Below are positions 21,574 through 33,645 of a DNA stretch of 64,000 nucleotides, in pieces. The stretch is from assembly GCF_012272825.1 (NCBI RefSeq), contig NZ_JAAWWS010000122.1, forward strand, positions 43,015 through 107,014, given 5' to 3'. Numbering within the stretch: the first letter of the stretch is position 1; every line of letters begins with the position of its first letter. Under the pieces are notes generated by a model. It searched no databases. It was not told where the DNA came from and saw only the letters and a program-made list of their open reading frames with translations. The position numbers were made by a program, and so were the translations under genes. The stretch comes from Wenzhouxiangella sp. XN79A. Its GTDB lineage: Bacteria; Pseudomonadota; Gammaproteobacteria; Xanthomonadales; Wenzhouxiangellaceae.

Positions 21574-22248
21574 TCAGGGCCGCTCCGGTTCGTCGTCGAG
21601 TTCGAGCTCGCGCAGCTCCACGCGGCCGTCGCCGAGCGCCTGCATACGCTGGGTCTCGATCGCCACGATCTGGCGGAAGTCCCACTTCTCCTCGGCATAG
21701 AACTCCGCGCCGTCCCGGCTGAACCCGTTGCGGTCGATGATCCGCAGGAAGCCGGCAAAGCCCAGCCGAGAGCCGGTCGCCAAGCGGCGGTCGCGCTGCA
21801 TCCGGCGGTGGGTGCGCTCGATCGCGACCTCGTCGCCGAACTGCGGTTCGAGTTCCTCGACGCGGATCCGCTCGGCTTCGCGCCGGATCGGATCGTCGAC
21901 CATCGCGTCGAGCTCCTCGACCATGGTCAGCATCATCGGATAGTCGCGCTCGGCGGCAAGCTGGAACCAGGCCAGCGCACGCGCTGGATCGAACTCGGTG
22001 CCCTTGCCCTGCAGGTGCATCACGCCGATGTTGAACTGGGCGAACTTGTCGGCCCAGCGCGCGGCGGCTTCGTACTTGGTCAGCGCCGAGGCATACTGGC
22101 CGGCGTCGTACGATCGCTTGCCTTCGGCGACCAGGCGTGCGCCCGGTGTGTGCTCGGCGTAGCTGAAGGGCGACCCGTTCTGGGCCGAAGCGGAGGTGGT
22201 GAAGACGACGGCCAGCAGCGCGGCCGTCAGGAGTGCGGTCGATTTCAT
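21574..22248 (-). CDS. Secreted Sel1-like repeat protein, paralogue A
   Basis: A 224-residue protein with a signal peptide cleaved after ASA (residue 22). A TPR/Sel1-like section follows (about 27-95: AGQYASALTKYEAAARWADK, QFNIGVMHLQGKGTEFDPAR), then a region matching no family I recognise, ending VELRELELDDEPERP. It shares a block-by-block layout with the next gene upstream (22348-23034), so the pair arose by duplication. Start at ATG 22248; the longer in-frame extension is not needed. Function unknown; the position between two secreted proteases suggests an envelope role (inference). Confidence 0.85.
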   Translation of the reverse strand: MKSTALLTAALLAVVFTTSASAQNGSPFSYAEHTPGARLVAEGKRSYDAGQYASALTKYEAAARWADKFAQFNIGVMHLQGKGTEFDPARALAWFQLAAERDYPMMLTMVEELDAMVDDPIRREAERIRVEELEPQFGDEVAIERTHRRMQRDRRLATGSRLGFAGFLRIIDRNGFSRDGAEFYAEEKWDFRQIVAIETQRMQALGDGRVELRELELDDEPERP

Positions 22249-22307
22249 GGGTTTCGTCCCCGTTCGTGGTTGCCAATGGGCGCCAACGCCCGATGCCATC
22301 GACGGAA

Positions 22308-22337
22308 ATTATCCGGAAAAGTTCCGGCGATTTTCAA
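22308..22337 (-). promoter_or_regulatory. Promoter of Sel1 paralogue A with a dyad in the spacer
   Basis: On the minus strand TTGAAA (22337-22332), an 18-base spacer and GATAAT (22313-22308) form a good sigma-70 promoter. The spacer contains CCGGAA-3-TTCCGG (22313-22327), a perfect 6-bp dyad touching the -10, suggesting repressor or activator binding. The transcript would have a leader of about 50 bases. Confidence 0.55.
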
Positions 22338-22347
22338 TCCATGAAGG

Positions 22348-23034
22348 TCAGTTCTCGTCCAGCTCGAGCTCGCGGACGTCGACTTCGCCCTCGGCGACCC
22401 GTCTCATCAGCCGCGTCTCGTAGTCGACGATGGTGTCGAAATTCCATTTGTCGGGATCGTAGAACTCATCGGCGTCGCGGGGAAATCCGGTCCGGTCGAT
22501 GATGGTGAGCATGCTCATGAACGCGCGCGAACCGGTCCGGGTCCCGGTCGCGTCGCGCATCCGGAATCGCATTTCCCGCGCGGTGCGCTCGCGCGTCTGT
22601 GCGTCGCCGTAGACCGGCAGAAGGTCCTGTTCGAGGACCGCCCTGGCGCGATTGCGCTCCGGCTCGTTGAACATCGCCCACAGCGCATCGGCGGCGTCCT
22701 GGAACTGGGGATAGCCGCGTTCGGCGGACAGTTCCAGCCAGGCCCAGCCCTGCAGCGGGTCATATTCGGTCCCCTCGCCGCGCAGGTGCATGATGCCCAC
22801 GTTGTACTGGGCGAACTTGTCGGCCCAACGGGCCGCGGCCTTGAAATGACCCAGCGCGCTTTCGAACATGCCGGCCTTGTAGGCGCGCCCGGCCAGGATC
22901 ATGAAGCGCTGGCCCGGGGTGTGTTCATCGTAGGCATAGATCGGCTCGCCGGGTCGTTCCAGCGGCTCGTCGGCGATCGAGGCGGCCGACACCAGAAGCA
23001 GCGCGACGATCGGCAGTACAGAACGTCTGAACAT
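22348..23034 (-). CDS. Secreted Sel1-like repeat protein, paralogue B
   Basis: A 228-residue protein with a signal peptide cleaved after SIA (residue 21). It shares with paralogue A the blocks YxEHTPGxR, AARWADKFAQ, N(I/V)G(V/I)MHL(Q/R)G, IIDR(T/N)GF and a terminal VRELELDEN. The conserved IIDRTGFPRDADEFYDPDKWNFDTIVDYETRLM region does not belong to a repeat and may be the functional part. ATG 23034 follows GGAGG at 10 bases. It reads in the same direction as A; A has its own promoter. No function can be assigned. Confidence 0.85.
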   Translation of the reverse strand: MFRRSVLPIVALLLVSAASIADEPLERPGEPIYAYDEHTPGQRFMILAGRAYKAGMFESALGHFKAAARWADKFAQYNVGIMHLRGEGTEYDPLQGWAWLELSAERGYPQFQDAADALWAMFNEPERNRARAVLEQDLLPVYGDAQTRERTAREMRFRMRDATGTRTGSRAFMSMLTIIDRTGFPRDADEFYDPDKWNFDTIVDYETRLMRRVAEGEVDVRELELDEN

Positions 23035-23189
23035 GGCGCATGGCCCTCCGTGAACTGCCTCCAGTGTGCCACGTGCGCCGGATTGCTGCGTCGACAGGAC
23101 TTCTGGCACCCGGAACGGGCACGCTGGAGCGATACACTGCCCGGATCGACAATCTGCCCGGAGCACCGGGCGTGCAAGGAGACCCCCGC

Positions 23190-26459
<3,270 letters not shown>

Positions 26460-26479
26460 GCCGGATCGGCCGATCCTTC

Positions 26480-26502
26480 AGCCGCCCGGCCACCGGGCGG
26501 CT
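26480..26502 (+). terminator. Strong hairpin after the tricorn gene
   Basis: AGCCGCCCGG and CCGGGCGGCT form a perfect 10-bp stem with a 3-base loop, 20 bases after the tricorn stop codon. The following bases belong to the next gene's promoter. Confidence 0.6.
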
Positions 26503-26510
26503 GCTATGCT
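26502..26510 (+). promoter_or_regulatory. Extended -10 promoter of the DUF4105 gene
   Basis: TGCTATGCT combines the extended TGC with TATGCT (26505-26510) and sits directly against the upstream terminator hairpin. The start codon is 31 bases downstream. Confidence 0.45.
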
Positions 26511-26540
26511 TGCGCGCCGTACCTCTCGAAGCCCGTCGGC

Positions 26541-27737
26541 ATGAATTCGTTGCGCTGGAACCGTCTGGTCCCGTTCCTGTTCGGGGTGCTGCTGCTGGCC
26601 CAGGCGCCCGAGACCCGGGCGGCCGAGGCCTGGCTGATGACCTACGGCAAGGCCGACCGAGTCGAGGAACGGTTCGGCCACAACGCGCTGTGGATTCGCG
26701 ACCCGGCGCGCGGTGTCGACCGGATCTACAACTTCGGGTTCTTCGACTTCGACACGCCGGGCTTCTACTTCGATTACCTGTTCGGCGACCTGATCTACTA
26801 CGCCGTGGCCCGCGATCCGGCCGAGGAACTGGCCTACTACCGCTGGCGTGATCGCTCGGTCCGGGCCCAGCGACTGGACCTGGACGATCCGACGATCCGC
26901 CGTCTCACCGACTGGCTGGATCTGCGCGTGGCACCGGAGAACCGGAATTTCCGCTACGACTACTACCTGAACAACTGCTCGACGCGAATCCGGGATGCGC
27001 TGGATTACGCCCTGGACGGTGCGCTCGGCAACGCCACGCAGACGGAACCGGCACGGCTGACCTTTCGCGAACACACCCGCCGCCTGATGCGGCCCGACCC
27101 GCTGCTCTACCTCGGCATCCAGGCCGCGTTGGGCCCCGGGGTCGATCGACCGCGGACGGTCTGGGACGAGATGTTCCTGCCCGACGTGGTGGCCGAGGTC
27201 GCGGCCGGGTTCCGGTTGCCGGACGGCGAGGGCGGGTCCAGACCACTGGTCGTCGACGACCGGATGCTGCACGTCTCGCAGCGCCCCGAGCCGGCTGCAG
27301 TCCCCGGTTTTCCGTGGGTGCCGGTGCTGGGCCTGATGGTCGGGGGGCTGGCGCTGCTGCTGGTGCCGTACCTGCTGTTCCGTCGTCGGGGATTGAAACT
27401 GGCCGGTTGGCGAGCCTGGCTGACACTCGATGCGCTGGCCGGCGGGCTGCTGCTGTTCCTGTGGCTGGCCACCGACCACCTGGCGGCCGGCGCCAACCAG
27501 AACGTGCTGCTGCTCAACCCGCTGCTGGTCCTGCTCTGGCGCGCTCGCGGCGGACGGTTCGAACGCTGGATCGCGAGCGTCGTCATCGGCCTGTTGGTTG
27601 CGCTGCTGGTGATCAAGGCCTTCGGCAGCGGCCAATGGAACAACGACCTGCTGCTGGCGCTGGCGCCGGTCCAGCTGGCCGCGCTCTGGGTCTGGCACCG
27701 CAGCGTGCCGGCCGAGAAGGCCCGGGCGCCGGCCTGA
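26541..27737 (+). CDS. DUF4105 (Lnb N-terminal periplasmic) domain membrane protein
   Basis: A 398-residue protein. A signal or anchor segment (about 8-28) is followed by the DUF4105/Lnb periplasmic domain (about 30-200) with FGHNALWIRD and YYLNNCSTRIRDALD. The conserved Cys and His are the likely active residues, since Lnb proteins are cysteine-type lipoprotein N-acyl transferases. The C-terminal third has four to five membrane helices. Whether it acts as a lipoprotein acyltransferase here is inference. It is a single-gene unit between a terminator-promoter junction and a convergent POT gene. Confidence 0.82.
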   Translation: MNSLRWNRLVPFLFGVLLLAQAPETRAAEAWLMTYGKADRVEERFGHNALWIRDPARGVDRIYNFGFFDFDTPGFYFDYLFGDLIYYAVARDPAEELAYYRWRDRSVRAQRLDLDDPTIRRLTDWLDLRVAPENRNFRYDYYLNNCSTRIRDALDYALDGALGNATQTEPARLTFREHTRRLMRPDPLLYLGIQAALGPGVDRPRTVWDEMFLPDVVAEVAAGFRLPDGEGGSRPLVVDDRMLHVSQRPEPAAVPGFPWVPVLGLMVGGLALLLVPYLLFRRRGLKLAGWRAWLTLDALAGGLLLFLWLATDHLAAGANQNVLLLNPLLVLLWRARGGRFERWIASVVIGLLVALLVIKAFGSGQWNNDLLLALAPVQLAALWVWHRSVPAEKARAPA

Positions 27738-27743
27738 ACGAAA

Positions 27744-27766
27744 ACGGCGCCGCCGGCCGGCGCCGT
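27744..27766 (-). terminator. Rho-independent terminator of the POT transporter gene
   Basis: ACGGCGCC (27744-27751) and GGCGCCGT (27759-27766) form an 8-bp stem with a 7-base loop. Read on the minus strand it is followed by TTTTC, 31 bases after the POT stop codon. It may act in both directions because the DUF4105 gene converges here. Confidence 0.65.
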
Positions 27767-27797
27767 CGATATCGATGCCGCGGCCGCGGCGTTCGGG

Positions 27798-29384
<1,587 letters not shown>

Positions 29385-29440
29385 CCGGAGTTCCCGAAAC
29401 GTTGGATATGGATAGGAACGGCCGTGAGTCATCGATCGGC

Positions 29441-29464
29441 CGGGCAAGTACGACAACTTGCCCG
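29441..29464. promoter_or_regulatory. 9-bp inverted repeat between yjbQ and the POT gene
   Basis: CGGGCAAGT (29441-29449), a 6-base loop and ACTTGCCCG (29456-29464) form a perfect dyad, 45 bases after the YjbQ stop and 57 bases before the POT start. It can be a terminator of the upstream genes (no T-run) or an operator for the transporter gene. Confidence 0.45.
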
Positions 29465-29509
29465 AAATCGGGTCTGCAAGTCAACTGACATCGGCCAGAA
29501 GATCGTGTT

Positions 29510-29920
29510 TCAGCCGGCCACGCTCACCACGATCTGCCTGGTGTGGGGCCGGCGACGATGCTCCCAGAGGAAGATGCCCTGCCAGGTGCCGAGGCGGAGC
29601 CGGCCGGCGTCCAGCGGAAGACACAGCGATGTCTGCGTCAGTGCACTGCGGATATGCGCCGACATGTCGTCCGGGCCCTCGGCGGTGTGTCGATAGTCCG
29701 GATCGCCGTCAGGCCCCAGTCGTGCGAAGACCGTTTCGAGGTCGTGCAGCACGTCCGGATCGGCGTTCTCGGTGATCAGCAGCGAGGCGGACGTGTGCAG
29801 GATGAACAGGTGGCAGAGGCCGCTGTCGATCCCGCTGCCGATCACGACCTCGGTGACTTGCCGGGTGATGTCCACCAGGGCACGACCGGGCGTATCGACG
29901 CTCAGGGTCTGGCGATGCAT
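29510..29920 (-). CDS. yjbQ: YjbQ-family protein (UPF0047)
   Basis: A 136-residue protein with the family signature GTWQGIFLWEHRRRPHTR and conserved LCHLFILHTSASLLITENADP. UPF0047 proteins show weak thiamine-phosphate synthase activity in vitro; the physiological role is not settled. Its ATG overlaps the stop codon of the upstream serine hydrolase (TAATG), so the two are translationally coupled. Confidence 0.9.
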   Translation of the reverse strand: MHRQTLSVDTPGRALVDITRQVTEVVIGSGIDSGLCHLFILHTSASLLITENADPDVLHDLETVFARLGPDGDPDYRHTAEGPDDMSAHIRSALTQTSLCLPLDAGRLRLGTWQGIFLWEHRRRPHTRQIVVSVAG

Positions 29921-31134
29921 TACCCGGCGTCGCAGCGTTGGTCCGGTCGGAGCGCTTCGAGCAGGCCGGTGATCACACCCTCGAGCGCCGGGATCCAGCG
30001 AAGCACCACGACCAGGTCGTTGCACTCATCGATGTAGATGGAGTTGCCGCCGAAGCCGGCGGCCCAGTAGGCGCTTGCCGGAGCGGCCGGAATCCGCTCG
30101 CGGTCGGTGTTCAGCCACCACATCAGCCCGTAGTCCGGCCGGACCTCGACCGGCTCGCGCAGCAGGTCGAACCAGGCGTTGGACAGCAGGCGTCGCTCGC
30201 CCCAGACGCCGCGCCGCAGCATCAGCAGGCCGAAGCGCGCGTGGTCGCGGGTCGAGATGAACAGGCCGCCGCCGAAGTGGCCGCCGCCGGAGACCGACTG
30301 CATGCGCAGGCCGTCGAGTTCGATCCAGGAGTTGCCGTAGCCGTGCCAGCGCCAGGTCGGCGAGGCGCCGATCGGGTCCATGATCCGCGTGCGCAGCACG
30401 ACCGGCAGTGGCTGCCGATGGACCTGGAGCAGCGCCAGCGCGGCCAGGTTCACGCGCACGTCGTTGTACTTGAACCGGCTGCCCGGCGGATGCAGCGGTC
30501 GGTCCGGCCAGGCCTCCGGGTCGTCGCCTTCGGGCCGGTCGGCCCAATCGGGTACGTCCCACAGCGTTCCCGACCAGTCGGAGGTCTGGTTCAGCAGGTG
30601 GCGCCAGGTGATCGCGCCGTTGTGCTCTCCTTCGAACCAGGGCCCCGGTACGCTTTCGGCCACTCGTGCGTCGATTCCGGGGATGCGCCGATCGTCCAGG
30701 GCCAGCGCCGCGATCGTGGCGAGATAACTCTTGACCACGCTGAACGTCATGTCGACGCGGTGGACGTCGCCCCATTCGGCCACGATCCGTCCGCCGCGCA
30801 GGATCAGTCCGCTGTCGCCGCCGCGGGGGCGGGTCGGTCCCAGCACGCGATAGTTCGGCTCCCGCGGCGACCAGCTGTCGATCAGGACCTGGTGCAGATC
30901 GGTCGGTTCGGTCACGGCCTGCGCCCGGGCCGCGGCAACGGCGCGGGCCAGTCGCTGCGGGTCGAAACCGGCGTTGGCCGGCTCGACGGTCGACCACTGG
31001 CCCGGCGGCGGCACGTAGGCGTCGTCGGCGGAGGCGCTCGCTGCGGCGACCAGGAGCAGGAGCAGCCAGCCGAGCCGAAGCGCGGGTCCGGTCTTCGATC
31101 GGAGTCGAACGTCGTTCGATACAGGCATGTGCAT
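29920..31134 (-). CDS. Beta-lactamase-family serine hydrolase, secreted
   Basis: A 404-residue protein with a signal peptide (LGWLLLLLVAAASASA), then a class C beta-lactamase/D-aminopeptidase-type fold. SVVK gives the nucleophile Ser132 and Lys135, and KYND supplies the second-motif Tyr. A FGGNSIY region near the C-terminus may represent the KTG-like box. Such proteins are esterases, D-amino-acid peptidases or lactamases; the sequence does not decide between them. Start ATG 31134, with ATG 31128 as alternative. It is divergent from the SQR-like gene. Confidence 0.82.
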   Translation of the reverse strand: MHMPVSNDVRLRSKTGPALRLGWLLLLLVAAASASADDAYVPPPGQWSTVEPANAGFDPQRLARAVAAARAQAVTEPTDLHQVLIDSWSPREPNYRVLGPTRPRGGDSGLILRGGRIVAEWGDVHRVDMTFSVVKSYLATIAALALDDRRIPGIDARVAESVPGPWFEGEHNGAITWRHLLNQTSDWSGTLWDVPDWADRPEGDDPEAWPDRPLHPPGSRFKYNDVRVNLAALALLQVHRQPLPVVLRTRIMDPIGASPTWRWHGYGNSWIELDGLRMQSVSGGGHFGGGLFISTRDHARFGLLMLRRGVWGERRLLSNAWFDLLREPVEVRPDYGLMWWLNTDRERIPAAPASAYWAAGFGGNSIYIDECNDLVVVLRWIPALEGVITGLLEALRPDQRCDAG

Positions 31135-31169
31135 CAGCGTACACGAGCATCGCCCGACGAGCGCAATGT

Positions 31170-31175
31170 TAGACT
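31170..31175 (+). promoter_or_regulatory. Possible -10 just before the SQR-like gene
   Basis: TAGACT lies 8 bases before ATG 31184, the same element and spacing pattern as upstream of mtnA. There is no ribosome site, suggesting a leaderless message. Confidence 0.3.
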
Positions 31176-31183
31176 TCGTGCAT

Positions 31184-32338
31184 ATGGGCATTGGCCGAAC
31201 CGATCCTTCCTCACGCCGGGTCACCGTGGTCGGCAGCGGTTTCGCGGCGCTGACCGCGATCCGGACGCTGCGTCGTCATGCACCGGGTCTCGGCATCGAC
31301 GTGGTCGCGCCGCGCGCCGAGTTCGTCTATTACCCCGGAACCATCTGGATTCCGACGGGTGGGCGCGAGCCCGACGACCTGGTGATCCCGCTCGGTCGCT
31401 TCTTCGACCGCATGGGCGTGACCCACCATCCGGCCGAGGCCACCGGCCTTTCCGAAGACGGGCGTCGGCTTGCGACGACGGCAGGAGAACTCGCCAACGA
31501 CGGGCTGATCATTGCCTGCGGCGGTCGTTTTCTGGACCGACTGCCCGGGCTGGAGCACGCGATTCTTCCGTGCGGCGGGACCGGGCCCATGCTGCGGCTT
31601 CGCGAGCGCCTGCATGAACTGGACGGCGGGACGATCGCATTCGGGTTCTCGGGCAATCCCGAGGAGCCATCGGCCATGCGCGGCGGCCCGGTGTTCGAAT
31701 TCCTGTTCGGCATCGAGCGCTGGCTGCGCAAGCAGGGCCGTCGCGACCGCTTCGAACTGGTGTTCTTCACGCCGGCCGAGAAACCGGGCCAGCGACTCGG
31801 CGAAAAGGCCGTCGAACGGCTGGTTCGCGAAATGCGACGCTGCGGCATCACGCTGCGGCTCGGTGAGAAGCCGCAGCGGTTCTCCGAGCGGTCGGTCGAG
31901 ACCTCGGCCGGGTCCTTCGATGCCGACCTGATCCTGTTCATGCCCGGCATGACCGGCAACGCGTGGTTCGATGACACGCCGCTGCCGCGCTCGCCTGGCG
32001 GCATGATCCAGGCCGATGCGCACTGTCGCGTGGCCGGGCTCGAGCGGGTCTACGTGGCCGGCGATGCCGGCAGCTTTCCGGGCCCGGGCTGGATGCCGAA
32101 GCAGGCGCACATGGCCGACCTGCAGGCCGCGGCCGCGGCGCGCAACCTGGTCGCTGAATTCGACGGCGTACCACCCCGCCACGGGTACAAGGCCGAGCTG
32201 ATGTGCATCGTCGATATGCACGACCGCGGCCTGCTGGTGACGCGGACCGAAAAGGGAAATCGCGTGCTGCCGCCGTTTCGCGGCTGGCACTGGGCCAAGC
32301 GCCTGTTCGAGTGGAACTACCTGCGGAACTATCGCTGA
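31184..32338 (+). CDS. FAD-dependent NAD(P)/disulfide oxidoreductase, sulfide:quinone reductase-like
   Basis: A 384-residue flavoprotein: FAD-binding VVGSGFAALTAIRTLRRH at the N-terminus, then YYPGTIWIPTGG, LILFMPGMTGN and the second nucleotide segment VYVAGDAGSFPGPGWMPKQAHMA, typical of SQR and FCSD enzymes. Cysteines in IIACGG, ILPCGG and LMCIVD are at roughly the places where SQRs hold their redox cysteines, but alignment is needed to decide. If active it would pass electrons from sulfide to quinone at the membrane face. The start may alternatively be ATG 31166. Confidence 0.8.
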   Translation: MGIGRTDPSSRRVTVVGSGFAALTAIRTLRRHAPGLGIDVVAPRAEFVYYPGTIWIPTGGREPDDLVIPLGRFFDRMGVTHHPAEATGLSEDGRRLATTAGELANDGLIIACGGRFLDRLPGLEHAILPCGGTGPMLRLRERLHELDGGTIAFGFSGNPEEPSAMRGGPVFEFLFGIERWLRKQGRRDRFELVFFTPAEKPGQRLGEKAVERLVREMRRCGITLRLGEKPQRFSERSVETSAGSFDADLILFMPGMTGNAWFDDTPLPRSPGGMIQADAHCRVAGLERVYVAGDAGSFPGPGWMPKQAHMADLQAAAAARNLVAEFDGVPPRHGYKAELMCIVDMHDRGLLVTRTEKGNRVLPPFRGWHWAKRLFEWNYLRNYR

Positions 32339-32399
32339 GGTCGCGCAGCGAAGCGCTCGCCCGGCGGCCGTGCCGCCGGGGCCGGTTCGACCGCCGGGC

Positions 32400-33569
32400 T
32401 CAGCCGACTTCGACGGCGATCGCCGTGGCCTCACCGCCGCCGATGCACAGCGAGGCGATGCCGCGCTTGCCGCCGCGGGCCGTCAGGGCGTGGATCAGCG
32501 TGACCAGGATGCGCGCACCGCTGGCGCCGATCGGGTGACCGAGCGCGCAGGCGCCGCCGTGGACGTTGACCCGGTCGTGCGGCAGCTCGAGTTCGTGCAT
32601 TGCCGCCATGGTCACCGTTGCGAAGGCCTCGTTGATTTCGAACAGGTCGACCTCGGCGGCCGACCAACCGGCCTTGTCGAGCACCTTCTTCATCGCGCCG
32701 ACCGGCGCGGTCGTGAACCATTCCGGTTCCTGCGAATGGGTGGCATGAGCAACGACCCGGGCCAGCGGCACGGCGCCGCGCGCTTCGGCGTCGCCGGCCC
32801 GCATCAGGACCAGCGCCGCTGCACCGTCGGAAATCTTCGACGAACTGGCCGCGGTGATGGTGCCGTCCCTGGCGAACGCCGGCCGCAGCGTTGCGATCCT
32901 GTCGAGCAGGATCCGACCGGGTTCCTCGTCGATGCCGACCTCGGACTCGCCCTTGCGGGTCCTGACGCTGACCGGGGCGATTTCGGCGGTGAAACGGCCG
33001 GCCTCGATCGCGGCCTGCGCACGTTCGGCCGAGGCGCGCGAAAACTCGTCCTGCTGCTCACGGGTGAAGCCGTACTTCGCCACGCACTGCTCGCCGAACT
33101 GGCCCATCATCTGGCCGTCGTAGGGATTCTGAAGGCCGTCGAAGAACATGTGGTCGAGCAGCTGGTCGTGGCCCATCCGCAGCCCGCGCTTGACCAGGTA
33201 GGGCGCATTCGACATCGATTCCATGCCGCCGGCGACGACCAGGTCGGCCGAACCGGCGACCAGCGCATCGTGACCCTGCATCACCGCTTTCATGCCGGAA
33301 CCGCAGACCTTGTTCAGCGTGGTGCAGGCCACCGAGACCGGCAGGTCGGCGCCCAGCGCGGCCTGGCGGGCCGGTGCCTGGCCGAGGCCGGCCGGCAGCA
33401 CGCAGCCCATCAGCACTTCGGAGATCTCGGCGGGGTCCACGCCGGCATCGGCCACGGCGGCGCGGATGGCGGCCGATCCCAGCGCGGGGGCGGCGACAGG
33501 GGCGAACTGGCCCTGGAACGAGCCGATTGCGGTGCGGCGCGCGGCCGCGATGACGATGGAGTCGGTCAT
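32400..33569 (-). CDS. Acetyl-CoA C-acetyltransferase (thiolase)
   Basis: A 389-residue biosynthetic/degradative thiolase: nucleophile Cys89 in NKVCGSGMKAV, NEAFA, GGACALGHPIGASGARIL and the second Cys in SLCIGGGEATA. It interconverts acetoacetyl-CoA and acetyl-CoA. It lies with SLC13, isovaleryl-CoA dehydrogenase and leucine dehydrogenase genes on the same strand. Acetoacetate from leucine breakdown could feed it after CoA activation, but no CoA-transferase is present here. Confidence 0.93.
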   Translation of the reverse strand: MTDSIVIAAARRTAIGSFQGQFAPVAAPALGSAAIRAAVADAGVDPAEISEVLMGCVLPAGLGQAPARQAALGADLPVSVACTTLNKVCGSGMKAVMQGHDALVAGSADLVVAGGMESMSNAPYLVKRGLRMGHDQLLDHMFFDGLQNPYDGQMMGQFGEQCVAKYGFTREQQDEFSRASAERAQAAIEAGRFTAEIAPVSVRTRKGESEVGIDEEPGRILLDRIATLRPAFARDGTITAASSSKISDGAAALVLMRAGDAEARGAVPLARVVAHATHSQEPEWFTTAPVGAMKKVLDKAGWSAAEVDLFEINEAFATVTMAAMHELELPHDRVNVHGGACALGHPIGASGARILVTLIHALTARGGKRGIASLCIGGGEATAIAVEVG

Positions 33570-33602
33570 ATGCTGGAACGATCCTTGCTCGGGCAAACCC
33601 CC

Positions 33603-33608
33603 ATTATC
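33603..33608 (-). promoter_or_regulatory. Possible extended -10 of the thiolase gene
   Basis: Minus strand TGCGATAATGG with GATAAT, 34 bases before the start codon; identical over 11 bases to the element upstream of the ALDH7 gene. Confidence 0.35.
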
Positions 33609-33645
33609 GCAGGTTCGGAGCCCGGCTCGGGATGCCCGGCCGGGT

